From: Holacanthus passer
Taxonomy: Eukaryota; Chordata; Actinopteri; Pomacanthidae
DNA length: 64,000 nt
Direction of reading: 5' to 3'
Assembly (NCBI GenBank): GCA_025331565.1
Contig: JAFREQ010000039.1
Span: 434,001-498,000, forward strand
The translations under genes were made by a program, and so were the position numbers. Below the pieces are notes generated by a model that saw only the letters and a list, made by a program, of their open reading frames with translations, searched no databases and had not been told where the DNA came from. Within the stretch, counting starts at the first letter, position 1. Each line of letters starts with the position of its first letter. Below, in pieces: positions 35,935 through 48,600 of this stretch.

Positions 35935-36190
35935 TAGTGGACAATATTATTCTGTTCTTTTATGCAGGTGTCAGGCTTCATACATTTTAATTTGTCTTTA
36001 TTCCTTCCCTTTAGTTTTGACTTTCTGTATATTATGCTGTTTATTACATTTAATTTTACCTTTACCCCTTCCCTTGAGTTTTGACCTTCTGTTGTGTGCT
36101 GTCATTCATCATTTTGTATACTTTCCTACTACAGTTGCCATCCTTGTGTGTTCCAGAAGTGACAAGAACAGTTTTTGTTTAGACTGAGAC
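35935..36190 (+). repeat. 3' LTR of the endogenous retrovirus
   Basis: Begins TGTAGTGGACAATATTATTC and shares its last 200 bp with the 5' copy. The terminal CA and target duplication are not evident. Confidence 0.6.
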
Positions 36191-36199
36191 TCTCTACAC

Positions 36200-37425
36200 A
36201 CATGCTGTCTGCTCATCTCCCCTGTTGCTAGGAGCAACTTCTCCAAAGAGTGACTTCTTACGTTATAAATATGTTCACACACAGTGGTCACAGGTCACAG
36301 TGTCCATGGATGTGCTTTGTACTGTCATCTCGCCTCTTTGCAAAGAATAAAATATGCATAAAGACAAACTTCTGTTTCAGCTGGAATTTTTTCATATTCA
36401 CCAGAATTTCAAAAAGAAAGTCACATTGCTGTTTTGTTCTCTTTTCAAATAAAAACCTTCCCAAAAATAATGGATGGGGATTCCAGTGCAATATTGTTTC
36501 CCTCGAAAAACAAAACATATTGACTTTCAAAAATTCGCTGTCAGAGTTGAAGAAATAGTTAGGTTTAATTTGTTACCTAACTTTAGCATGTTCAATGAAT
36601 TTAGGTTTATGAAGGTTGGTGATTTTCACTAACTTTTTTCTCTACCTGTACTGAACTGGATATTGTCTGTATAGTTGTCTGTATGGCTGAGGTCTTTTTA
36701 ACCCAGGTGCTTTAGCAAGTTAAGGTTAAAAATTAGATGATTTTAGAATAGCAGTAGTACAAATGTTGTACACTGTTGGTCAGCGTAACAAGGTTAGGCA
36801 GCACTTTTCACAGATCTGTGATCCATATCCATGAATACAACAATATCTTCTGTTTGCATCAAGAGCATGCAACAATCTATCATTGTGATGTGTTTTTGGT
36901 TGGAGCAGCCAATCACAATGATTTTGTGGTTGAGCAATTTACCCACTGACCAGTAGAGCACAGCTAGAGAAACTGCAGTCTTAGCGTTGTTCACACTATG
37001 CAGCTCACTACATCTGCATTGCAGTTATACTTCACCCCTTGGTCTTTGGCTTTGCTTGCATGGCTTCCTGTTTTACTGTGAGGCTCCACATGTCCTTGAT
37101 TAGTAACTAAGTTTCATATGATTTGATGGTTTAAGTGATGAAAAATTAAAATGTTGATTTAATCAAGATCTACTGTGTGGAAGTCTCTTAATTGTTGTGA
37201 CCTGAACAAGCTGGTCATCACAAATGATTGATTGAAGGATTGATGAGCCCTGATTTAGCTTCCAGGGTTTTTGAAACTTGAAGTCAAGCTTGTAGTTTTG
37301 TTTTGTTTTGATATTGATTTTCTTTGTTTCCTATAGGTCAAGGAGTGATGCATGTAGGTTTCTTTGTGTAGCATCAAAGTTCTGTTTCCTTAGTTGAGCT
37401 GTATGCAATTGCAGGATGATGCATG
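36200..37425. other. No gene recognised
   Basis: Intergenic. Open frames of 60-100 codons on both strands (36250-36558 and its antisense) lack motifs. No repeat family recognised. Confidence 0.4.
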
Positions 37426-37429
37426 TTCT

Positions 37430-39110
37430 CATACAGTGGCTATAGAAGAGATATAGGAGAGTGGCCGGGACAGTTTGCACTGTGTGAGATGCACAAGGTT
37501 TTGGTCTCAGTTTGTACTCTAGGTACAAAGGCTTGGCTGGTAGGTGTTCCAGGCTTTGTTTACAGTATGTCAACTGGTGAGCCATGGCGAAGCACATTGG
37601 TTGAATTTGCAAAGACTGTTAAAAGACTGGTAAATTTTGCAAGATACAGGGGCAGAGTTTTGGTGGGGGTTGGTGGGGTTATTGCTTTTCTCACCTGATG
37701 CAGACACTGTCAAGCGATTTTCAGAACTAGTTAATGGTGAAGTGGTCATGGGAGTGTGTAACTCCTTGCTGATGGCTGGGGTGGATGTTATCCTGGGTAA
37801 TGACTTGGCTGGGATGAAAGTGTGAAAGTTCCACCACCATTGGTAGTGACAGCTTCACCTCAGTGCTTTGAAAAACTGAAAGAGTGTACAAAAGCATCCA
37901 AATGGTTTCACTGTTTGTGCAGCGACTCAGATGATAAGCAGGACTAGCTCGGGAATGAGTGGGGAGTTTTTACAGTCTGATTCTCCGTTGGTGAGTTCCC
38001 TGTGAAAATCCGGGATTTGGCTGTACTGTATCCTTGCCCTTTGCTATCTGTCAGTACAGAAAAGCTAACTTCAGACCAGGTAGTAGATCCCACACTGACA
38101 TTTTTGTTTGAGTTGGTTTGTTCTGGGAGCAATCTAGAAGGGCTGCAAAATGGTCACCTCCTACAGGAAGGCGTGCTGTTGAGGAAATGGACATATGTTG
38201 TTGACAACTCAGGTGGTGGCACCCTCCAAATTCAGGCACCATGTGTTTTGTCTTTTTTCTGTCCTCTGTCGAATTGGGATGTCTCAGCATATAGCATATT
38301 GTAAAAACATGTTAGCTGACTGGCACGCCCAACTAGAAGACTGAACCAGCTCCTTTGTGCCCAATTACAGTGGGGAGAACCCATTTGAATACTTGTTAGT
38401 TGACTGTATTGGTCTTCTGCCAAAGAGTAAAACTGGTAGCAAGTATTGACTGTAATGTGTAAGACCAGGTACCCACCAGCATTTCCATTATGCTCTGTTA
38501 AAGTCAAGCCCGTAGTGAAAGTTCTAACTTGCCTCATATCCACTTTTGGGATTCCAAAGGTGATACAAACAGATCAGGGAAGTAAGTTCATGTCTCGTAC
38601 TTTTGCTCAAGTGCTGAAGAAGCTTCAGGTGAAACAAAATGTTTCAAGTGCTTATCATCCAGAATCACAATAAGCTCTGGAGCGGTGTATGACTTTGAAG
38701 GTAATGTTACAATCCTATATCCCAAGACTGGGAAGAAGGTCTGCCCTACTTGCTGTTTGTGAGATTCATCAAGAGAGTGCTAGGTTTAGCCCTAATAAGT
38801 TGTTTTTGGGGCACCTAGTCTGTGGTCCCTTGGCAGTGTTGAGCAACCACTGGAAAAGTGTTGATCCTCCTGACAACATTCTGAATTATGAGAATGACTT
38901 TCGTTGTTGTTTGTATACTGCCTGTACCAGTGCCTGAAAGGCAGCTTGGTGTGGCTCAGGGGATGATGAAGGATCTGTTTGATCAAAGTTTTGCCAATTT
39001 AAACTGAGTGCTCAGTTTAGTAGGCCATATACAGTAAAGAGCCATATGTCTGAGTGTGGCCATTTGATCCATACACTTGACAGGAGAATGCAATGGTGTC
39101 ATGTGAACCT
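37430..39110 (+). mobile_element. Gypsy-type LTR retrotransposon, decayed
   Basis: In order: a protease-like segment near 37700-37825 (VNGEVVMGV...VILGNDLAG, the end of a Gypsy protease), then integrase. The integrase core shows FGIPKVIQTDQGSKF (about 38550-38595) with the catalytic Asp, and VSSAYHPESQ (about 38642-38671) with the Glu region shifted. A stop follows immediately at 38672. A downstream block ESARFSPNKLFLGH (about 38775) is typical of the integrase C-terminal part. The reverse transcriptase that should lie between protease and integrase is missing here. No LTR was recognised. Confidence 0.7.
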
Positions 39111-39269
39111 ATTGAAGCCTCCTATTTTCCTTTTTTAAATTTTACATTACTATTATGGGCAATCAAATGCTTTGGCATGGACGAGGGGTGGTAATTCATC
39201 AGTGGGAGCTGCTGGTGGAGATTGCATGGAGATATTCATGCAAGTGCATGGAAAAAGGGTTGAGTTGAG

Positions 39270-39480
39270 TTCATGCCTTTTGGCTTGCAGAATATTACAG
39301 TCATATTCCAGTGTCTAATGAATATGGTTTGTACTGGGGCTGTACTGCTTATTTAGACATGACTTTCAGTGACTTTTGGGAGTGTCATGTTTAGTGTCTC
39401 ATGGCCCTGTTTCATTGCTTGGATGAGGCCTGACTGTCAACTTGTCAAAGTGCACATTTGCTAGTATAACAAAGGAAAAT
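39270..39480 (+). mobile_element. Gypsy reverse transcriptase piece, out of order
   Basis: The translation shows FMPFGLQNITVIFQCLMNM, a Gypsy RT palm helix, then a degraded segment where the double-Asp motif should be, and CQLVKVHIC near 39435-39460 (normally just before the connection). It follows the integrase instead of preceding it, so the element was rearranged. Confidence 0.6.
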
Positions 39481-39499
39481 ATGAAACAGCTTTGGAGAC

Positions 39500-40925
39500 T
39501 GAGCCACTTGTATGTGAAGAACAATAGACTTTCTTTCTCAAAGAATAAGAGCGCCAGGTCCCACTAGTCGTTAATTCATAGAAACCCCATGATGTCACTA
39601 ATCTCTTATTTACTGCATTGCAACACCACATCCTTCCATTCCCCAGTGATGACGAGTTACAAAAGAGCTCCAGTTTTCAACACGCTGCCTGCCTTAAGGG
39701 AGCAACCACCACCACACGTTTGAACCTACCAGGCCTAGGCGGCAGCTCTTGACTCGCTGGACAAGGAAAAGACTGTTGTTTTTCATTTTCTTTTTAACCT
39801 TTATGCACACGTCTTGAATTTGCAGCAGGACGTCCTGCAACTGGACATTCCCTGTACCCTGCAGAAGTGGAATAATTTCCAAGAAGGATACGGAGCCACC
39901 GAGATGCGCTTCTTCAACTGATTGACCCACCAGTCCATCTGCCCTGAAGAAGACCACATCATTCAGCGTGCTGTAGGACACTACAACTGCCCTCCCACTG
40001 TTGCCACGGGAGACTCATTCATCGCATGGAGCTACCAAGTAAGAGAGCTTTTGTCTGGGCAGAGACAGTTAGTTAGAGTGTGGTTATTTTCTTTTAAAGA
40101 AGTTGTGCTTTGTGTACTTAACGGACCGCTGTGTCCTTGTTTAGGTTGTGTAACCACTATTACCGATCAGCTCACTAGGAGCCTATTTACACGTCTATGT
40201 AAACTTTGTTTTGTGCATCTGTGGGCCACAATAAGTCGAGTTCTGTCTGGAACAAAGACCAGCAAATGGTGGACGGACTTAGCTCGCCCACCTCTGAGAG
40301 ACAGAAAACAACCATTGTGCGCCCCCATGGCTGCTGTTAGCCGTCCAGCTACTTTGAGCACCTGCTCCTCTTTCTTTCTTTCTTTCCTTACTAATACTAG
40401 ACCCGCGTTGACGACCACACCAAGTATCAGTGTGTCCAACGCTGCTGAGCGACACCTTGTGTGTCTTAAAGAAACATGTCGAGCCGGCGTCTGTGCGACC
40501 ATTGTTCCCAAGGTGTGGCATGGTTCAGCCCCCTTTTCACACCTGGTGTAACGTAGACACATCCGCCATTTTGGATTTGTGTTGGACAATTACACAGTGC
40601 TGATTGACCTGATTTGTTGAGTTATTAGTTTCACATTGGCAACTCCTTTTTAATAAACATTTGTTCGTTAATACTGGAGCAGCCATCTGTGTTTTATTTG
40701 TCTGATTACTGAGACATTTGCTGAGTGTGTTGGTCAGTGCTCGGGTTCATACCTTCCAAATAATTTGAATTGAGACTGATTAGAGCTTGGCTAATTGTCC
40801 CTGGTTTCCAGGGTGGTGCCCCAAATTATTAATTATATTAATAATTAATCAATTTGTGAATTACTATGAGTAATTCAAAAATCAATTAACAATCAACCAA
40901 GTTCGCTCCTACCTATTCCCAACAC
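39500..40925. other. Unrecognised block with long overlapping open frames
   Basis: 39922-40551 (+) is open for 209 codons and 40167-40589 (-) for 140 codons. Neither shows a domain I know. The + strand has a splice-like acceptor (AATTTGCAG near 39830) and donor (CTACCAAGTAAGAG near 40034). The part from 40560 on has CGCCATTTTGGATTTGTG, then AATAAACATTTG (about 40651) and an AT-rich end, which looks like the 3' portion of an LTR. I suspect a retroelement leader and LTR, but the class is unknown. Confidence 0.35.
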
Positions 40926-41214
40926 AGCAAATACTTAAAGCATTTTTTTCCACATTAATAGTGTCTTTATAAATATGCTCAGTGTCATAATGGGCACCCT
41001 ATTTAATTTTAATGTACACAGGGTGATTTATATTGTTATGCATTATTTATGGGAACAGTTCCATTTCATCACGTCAATATTTTATTTTTTTAAATTTTAT
41101 TAACTCACTTATAACACCATTTGTAAATCAGAACCTTCAGTATTTGTACCACTTAACATCTTAAAAATACAGTATAAAAGTCAGTAGTCTGCAGTCCCCT
41201 CATCCCATCCCAGG

Positions 41215-41365
41215 TGATTGAACAATCACTCACAACTGACCTCATGTGACAAGTGAGTAGGTGTACAGTGTGAATGGGTGAATGCTAGCTTGCTTGTAGA
41301 GTGCTCCCAGTGGTGGATAAGACTAGAAAAGCGCTATATAAATGCAGCCCATTTACCATTTTTAC
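41215..41365 (+). mobile_element. SINE 3' half
   Basis: GTGTGAATGGGTGAATG, then GACTAGAAAAGCGCTATATAAATGCAGCCCATTTACCATTT, a very common teleost SINE end; the tRNA-like head is missing. Confidence 0.7.
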
Positions 41366-41369
41366 AGTT

Positions 41370-42420
41370 AGCAGCGCTAGATTACATCAACCTACAGTGT
41401 CTCCCATTCCTGTCCTGGGCACCTGAGAGAAACACAGAAACACAGTTGATGTAGCAGCACCACAACCACAATTCTCCAACAGGCACCAACACCAAAAACA
41501 CAGCAGAGAGATGAAGTTCAGTGACTCAGATTAACTAAGGTGATGCCTAGCAGTGGTCACATCTTTAATTATGCATAACTATGCATAACTTTAAGCCTTA
41601 ATATAATTTAAATGAGTGAGTTATAAAACTCCACGTACATTTTTAATGAACAGGGAAATTAGCTATACAGACCAAAACCATTTTTTGTACCAGACTTCAA
41701 ATGCAACATCTGTGGCATCTGTGCCCTCAAAAGGGAACTTAATGGTGCACACAAAGAGAAGTATCCTCATGTTTAGATGGACCCCTACCTGGTGCCAGAA
41801 TATCTACACAATGTGCTTACAAGTTCTGGATTTCCCTATGGGATGTCCATGCCTGCTGAAAAAACAGTCTCCTTATTACTGGATAGCAAACCTGTTGTAG
41901 CAACTCTGCTAGCCATTGTGGGTCTTATGCTTTGCTCCACTATTACCAGTATTGCAGGCTCAGTTGACCCTGTAAGTGTAACACCATCCGTTAAATCTCC
42001 TTATCAGTTTGTTTCTGCTGTAAAAGTTGAGCATTTTAATATATATCTAAAAAGAATTTAAAAATAGTTTAATATTTTAATATATTGACTTATTTTTTGA
42101 GTCATCCTCAAGTGGCTTTTCAAGCAAATGCAGTTTTTGGCACTTCTGTGTTTTTCAGCCCCAGAGGTTGCAGCAAATACCATTGTAACAGGAATTCCCA
42201 TTGCTTGTTTCTTATTCTCTTTGTTTTTGTTTTCTGCCGTGCCTTAGATGTTTGCACTGTGGTCCGAGAGACATTTCAGGCCTGTCTGTGTCCTGTACAT
42301 ATGGCAGAATTGACAGTAAACTTGACTTTGACTTGACATATTTATATCAAAGCGTCAGAGAGATAGAGTCCTGAAGACCCGTGGACACAGATAGTAGTTT
42401 TCAGTGTGTAGTTGTTACAG
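41370..42420. other. Intergenic, upstream of dera
   Basis: No exon recognised. The + frame 41616-41900 and its neighbours have no domain. A CTTGACTTTGACTTG motif near 42317 is like the end of a fish repeat. Confidence 0.4.
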
Positions 42421-42421
42421 T

Positions 42422-42510
42422 CCAGTAGATGGCGGTAATGCCAGTCAAATGGATACCAACTGCAGTAAAAATCAACAGAAAAAGATAAACTAGAAGAAGG
42501 AAGTGGAGCT
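42422..42510 (+). promoter_or_regulatory. dera promoter-proximal element with CCAGTAGATGGCGGTAATG
   Basis: CCAGTAGATGGCGGTAATG (42422-42440), a CCAACTGC segment (42456-42463) and AGAAGAAGGAAGTG (42492-42505) match in order the short GGCGGTAATG repeat that is widespread near fish genes. The first motif also resembles a CTCF core. It ends about 85 bp before the dera start codon, so it probably lies in the promoter or 5' UTR. The GGAAGTG is also an ETS-type site. No TATA box is seen. Confidence 0.45.
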
Positions 42511-42592
42511 TTGACAGGTCTGTTCAGCTAACGGTGGCCACTGCTTTTATTTTTCATATCTGTATATGATTAAATGCTATCTATCCTTCAAT

Positions 42593-42623
42593 ATGTCGGC
42601 GAGAAACCCGGGGACGAAGCTTG
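42593..42623 (+). CDS. dera: dera exon 1 (coding part)
   Basis: Residues 1-10 plus one base; donor GTAAGTA. The ATG context (TCAATATGTCG) is only moderate, but the N-terminus matches human DERA. Confidence 0.92.
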
Positions 42624-45600
42624 GTAAGTATGAGCTGAAAGCTAAAACTAAACTGTAGCTGTAATAATGTCAGTTCCTTATAAACACGTGTGCCCATCGC
42701 CGTTTTGCTATGAGTTACCACAACTTTTCATTTTAAAGGCTTTGTGGGACTTTTAAATAATAAATATTTGTTTTAGGACGCACCTATTCCATGCACCGTT
42801 TAGAAGAAATGTATTAAAAACAATGTTCAAGAACGTTCAGCGTAATCTTAACACCTGACCTGAGTTTAATAAGTAACATTTTAGAGGTAACTGACCTGCT
42901 GAGCATCGAAGTGTCACTGTGTAACCCGCTGTAACACGCTGCCCATATTTAACAGTAAAAATGACGCGAGTAGGCCTAAGTGAAATATGACGCTATATGT
43001 AATTTGAAACTTTTAACGAACAGAACCTGTTTGACAGTTTTTCGCAAACTTATTTTAAAATAATAATGCCATTAGTGTTGTTGCGTGCATACGAACAACA
43101 TACTGTTTTTATTTTATGTGATCTAGATGCAGTCACTACAGTCAGACAGTGACGGTGTAATTGAGAACTCATGACTGCCCATCTCTCCCTGCTCAGCTGA
43201 CTAGTTAAACCCAACTGTATCTTAGCTCACAAATAGATTTAGTACAGCAAAACCACTCCTGATGTGCTCTGACGAAGACAAACAATGGGCGGACTTATTT
43301 ATAGTCCACACAATATCAGCCCCTCTATGCAGTACACCAGATGACAACAGTGATAGCATTCGTATATATATAAAATTTCCATCTCATGGGCCACAGACCT
43401 GGAATGGATATCGAAAGTGAGAGTGAACACACAGGCTGTCCTGAAGAGAGCTCAGCACATCCAAGGACAGAAGATCCCCAAGAAGCAGTGGCAGGTAGAG
43501 CTCTCCTTTCACCTTAAAGTGTGTTACACTGTACATATATGTATACATTTATGTACATGTATATGTTTTTACCCCTATGCATATGTATGTTAATATTTGT
43601 TTATTTTTCTCTATTCTGTGCAACTGTGGCAACCCAATTCATTAAAAATGTGGTTACAAGAGAGGACGGATGATATGTTTAAAAATGTACAGTATAGTAG
43701 TAATTTTGTATTGCAGTATTGATAAGTAATCAGACAGGAATGTCTGTTTTTGCCTGACCTAGCCAATTTAACATTTGAAGTGTTGTCCCCAATTGACTGT
43801 GATATCAAAGGGAAACCACAATACACAGTTTGACAAAATCTGTTGACAATTTTATATTGCTTCACAGTATGTCATTGTCCAATCCTAGAGATAATCTAAG
43901 AAAACAGATGTCTGACTAATGTCCAAAACTGTTTGACAGAGCATCTCACACCAGTGAAATATACGTAGCTCTGTAGTAAATTTATTTACTGATGTTGGGT
44001 GCCTTTTTAATGTGTTTTATCCTGCAGGCTGGCTGGTTGCTGAAGGCTGTCACATGTATCGACCTGACAACTCTTGGTGGAGATGATACACCGTCCAATG
44101 TCCACCGGCTGTGTCTGAAAGCCATTCAGCCGGTCCGATACGACCTGCTCAAGAAGATGGATATGCACAACAAAGGTCTGTTGCTGCTGCCAGACACATG
44201 ATGATTGTGAAATACATAGAAAACAACCTTGCTCGTTAAACATGGCTTGGAATGCGAGAGATGAGGACTTACAACATTGTAATAGTTCAGAGGAGCTTTT
44301 TAAAGCAACTAAAGTTCCAATATAAAGTATGTGTTTTCTCCAGACCTCACCACTCTTGTCTCAGTTTTCATGTCTGTTGAGGTACTGGCTTTAGCAAAAT
44401 ATTGACTAATGTGCCGAGATTCTCTCATCCTTCTTTACAGCTTCATGAATTCAGAGCTCTTTCACAGACACCTGCACAGAAACTCCATAAGAACACACTC
44501 AGCTGCATTTTACTTAAATTATTTTGCAAAAGTACATGGAGAATTGAGTAGTCAAATGTTTAACACATTAAGGTAAGCCTGTAACTAAGAGTCGCTTTTC
44601 ATTATCGACTAATGGATTCATTTTTTTGGTCTATGAGAGATATGTGTCATTTTATCCTACAGATAGTCCAAAAGTCAAAGATATTCAGTTAACTATGATG
44701 TGAAAAAGAGAAAAGCAGAAAATCGTTTTTTGCTTGAAAAATAATTTAAACAATTGATCAGTTGCCGTAAGTACTGTCATTAAATCTTCTGATTGACAAC
44801 TGATTAGCTGTCTAATTGTTTCAGCGAAAGACGCAGTAGGCCTACAGGTTTCTTTCAGTCTTATTTCCATTGTTTTTTCTTTAAGTAATAATGACATCAT
44901 ACTCAACAAGTTGATAGCTGAGATCTGGGAACCTAGTCAACACAAGTAGTCTGACAATCAGAGAGCTGTCAGATGATCAGACAGGTTGTGATAGTGGTTT
45001 GTCAAACTTTCAGATGCGACCGTAAAGGTGAACAGCAGTCTGTTCATACCTGAATTCAACCTGGAGAGGGCGACAGAGACCAGTTAATCACTCTATTTTG
45101 TCTTCTCTGCCCTACTGCCTGTGTTGTGTGTCAGGAGTTACTACAGCAGCAGTGTGTGTGTATCCGTCTCGTGTGCCTGATGCTGTCAAATCACTAAAAG
45201 CAGCCAACTCCAGTCTTCCTGTTGCCTCAGGTAAGTCACCTGAAATTGGTATCACACACAGTAACCCTTTCCTGCCTGTACCTATAGAAAATGAATAAGA
45301 CTTGTACTTGAGTTTCCCTGACAGTGTTCTCCCTCCTCTCCCAGTGGCCACTGGTTTCCCAGCAGGCCAGACACCACTTGAGACCCGCCTGCAGGAAGTC
45401 CGCATGGCAGTGGCTGACGGTGCCACCGAGATTGACATTGTCATCAACCGGACGCTTGCTCTCACTGGACAATGGCAAGGTATGGTGTAACCACACGACA
45501 AGAAAGACACAGAGAGTAATTTTAGCACAGATCACTCAGACTGTGGCAGGTATGTCCATCTGTTTTGAGTTAAATGAATTAATGAATTTATGAATTCAAG

Positions 45601-48600
45601 CAGGGAAAAAGGCAGAAACCTCGATCAGAACCAGCCTTTAGGAGGGCAACAGTCAACCTTGACCAGTGCAGTGGGGTTGAGAGAGAGTGAGACAGAGAGA
45701 TGTAAAGTAAAACTAGAGAGTGAGACAGAGAGACGTAAAGTAATAATAATAATGATAATAAAATATGTGAATTTCCCCACTGAGGGATGAATAAAGAAAA
45801 TATCTTAAAATAGTAGTAGTGGGTGTTAAGCAGAGACATGGGGACAGTAGGTGGCTTCAATCATAGTTCCAGACTCTATAGCCCTGCAAAAAGCAACAGG
45901 AGGGAGAGAGATATGAAAGTACAAAACTATGAGAGAAAGAAGATGTCGAGTGCAATTAATTGATGGGATAAGAATGAATACAGAAGGAGAGAAGGAGGGA
46001 GGGTCTCCGTTCATCATAGGAAATCCCCTGACAGTCTAAGCCTTGTTAGATCCCCGAGTTACCCCTGTCCAAGAGTACTGGACCAGCTCTCCTTTTAAAG
46101 GGTCTGAGTTCACAGCCCTACTAGTATTACCAAGTTAGGGATTCTGAAAACTATTTAAGCTGGTGACACGCCTAGCTTATAACTGCTTTCTTCTGGATGC
46201 CTACCCTGCTTCCTCCAGCATAGCACCTGACTGAGTAGCCCTGGAGCCAGATACTACTACCGGCCATGCCCGTTAACGGCAGCTCTCCTCTTACTGATCT
46301 GTGCTTTTGGTATGGTGCTAGGATAGATTTTAGTGATTTGGACAGTAAATCCCAAGGGTCTGTTAATTTTATTGGCTAGACTATCTGTGAATTTCCCCAA
46401 TGTGGAATGAATAAAGGTTTATCTTATCTTATCTTAATCTATAGGAACTCTCAAAGATGTTAAGATGTAAGGCCAATGTCCACAATCTAGATCTGAATTA
46501 TAATGGGTACCTTTATTGCAAAATTAAGCTGAGCAAAGCATACAACTTCAATAGTATTATTAATATCAATGATTGAACAATGATGATTAAAATTGTTGAT
46601 TTTGCTAGTAATGAGTAAATATTGTTATTTTGCGAATCTCTGGAAAACCTGATTTAATGAGTTGTAGCTGAACAGTGCAATGTCTTTGTTGGAAAAGATG
46701 AAGTGAAAGGTTGCCTGGCCGAGCAACCCTCCGTTCACTGCCAGTCCGAGGAAGTTGTTGAAAGTTGTGATTTTGTCCAAAATCCCCCAAAGTCATTCAT
46801 AATCCTCCATGTTAAGAGTGAGAGCCAAAGAACTCTGACAGTCCAATCTTGTAATCCACAGTTGGTTGGCAAATGGTTAATTCTCCTGTCACTTGATCTT
46901 CTTATTTTACAGCTGTGGACTTTTGTCAAAGTTCTTTTTTCTTGTGCTCTATCTTCATCTCTTTAGTGCAGAGTCTAGCAGTCTTTATCCTCTGAAGTGG
47001 TCTGTTCAGGAGGGCTGTCCAAACTTGCTTGAAGAAACTTGCAGGGAGAAAGAACGATGATAGCGCTAACGTTCACCTTTTTATACTATACATCGTCGAC
47101 ACAATTGACGTAGCTAGTTCTAGAACTTTCTGTGTGCCTTACAGTCACTTTTAGTGTAGATATCACTTACTGTCCAGCTTATACCTTTTGGGGCCTTTTA
47201 ACATTTCGTATTATAAGTATAAGTATTATCATTTTTATACTTTTTCATTGTTTCAACAATCATTAAATTCCTCCTCATATTTATGTGATTAAACACTGAT
47301 TATCAAATGTATTCAAAACCTCATTTGCATCATCCATTCATACAATCAATCATGTTAAGTGCTACTTGCATATAATCATTCTTTATGCTTATCATGGTTA
47401 CTGGCTCTGTGTGTCACATCACCACTGTCTGTGCAGTTAGATTTTTACTGTATGTTTCTAGCAACAGGGAGGGAGTCTCTCAAGTCCTTTAATGAAGATG
47501 CCTAGCAATCCTGTTTGTGTTACACCAAGGCCCTTGCTTGTGTGTTAAGCTTGAGAGGGATCTCACCTCACTTGACAGCCTGCAGCAGCACAACTAAGGG
47601 ATGGCTCATGGCTCACCTGAGGATGTGTCTGATTTTTGCAATGTTATGTAGGTGAAAAAGTGCAGTCCGTAAAAATTGCTTAATTTGGGAGTTAAAGGAC
47701 ATATCCTGATCAAAGATAACTCTGAGATTCCTCATGGTGGTGCTGGAGGCCACAGCAATACCATCTGGAGTAACTATAGCTTTCGATAATGTGTTTCAGA
47801 GGTATTTGGAAGTACAATAATTTCAGTTTTGTCTGAGTTTAACAGCAGACAATTGCAAGTTTTATGTCCTGAAGGTATGCTTGAAGTTTATCTAACTTGT
47901 TAATTTCATCTTGCCGAATAAACAGACATAATCGTGTATCATCTGCAAAACAGTCAAAGTTTGTGGAGTCTTACTTAATGATATTACCTAATGGGAGCAT
48001 ATATAAGGCGAATAGAATTGGTCCAAGCACAGAACCTTGTGAAACACCATGATTAATTTGGCACGCCTGGAGGATTCATTGTGTATATGTACAAAGTGAG
48101 ATTGGTCTAATAAATAGGGCTTAAACCAGCTTAGTGTGGTTCCTTTAATGACAATTAAATCCATGAAAACCAGTCTCTGTAATAGGACGGAATGATCAGT
48201 GGTGTCAAAATGCATTGCTAAGCTCTAACAAGACAAGTACAGGGACAAGTCCTCTGTCTGATAGAATTGGAAGGTCCTTTCTGACTTTCACCAGTGCTGT
48301 CTCAGTGTGATGATGAACTCTAAATCCTGACTGAAAAATCTTCAAATAAACTACTGTTAGGTAGAAAGTCACACAACCAATTTGTGAGTGCTTGTTCAAG
48401 GATCCTAGAGGAAAAAGAGAAGGTTAGATACGGGTCTATAGTTGGCTAAAACCTCTGGATCAACAGCCTCTTAATAAAGCCAGTTTGATCGCATCTAGTA
48501 AAGAGGTGCTAACTAAGGGGAAAATGTCTTGAAGCTGAAGTTAGTTCGTTGATGGGAGAAAAGCAGTCTAAATATGTATCAGGTCTTACAGCCATTTCTA

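Larger units (their letters stand above)
31663..36190 (+). mobile_element. Endogenous retrovirus, decayed
   Basis: Two direct copies of an LTR segment (31663-31860 and 35991-36190) enclose gag-, protease-, reverse transcriptase-, RNase H- and integrase-like remnants in standard order. Large parts of pol are deleted, every frame carries stops, and no envelope gene is recognised between about 34600 and 35930. The two LTR segments differ at roughly one base in ten by eye, indicating an old insertion. It lies between the two host genes in their transcriptional sense. It cannot produce protein or particles. Confidence 0.75.

Noticed and set aside
40371..40390. CTTT-rich tract
   Set aside because: A simple low-complexity run of no further interest.
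45112..45528. 138- and 99-codon minus-strand open frames
   Set aside because: Antisense to dera exons 4 and 5; the + strand exons are clearly the real coding sequence.
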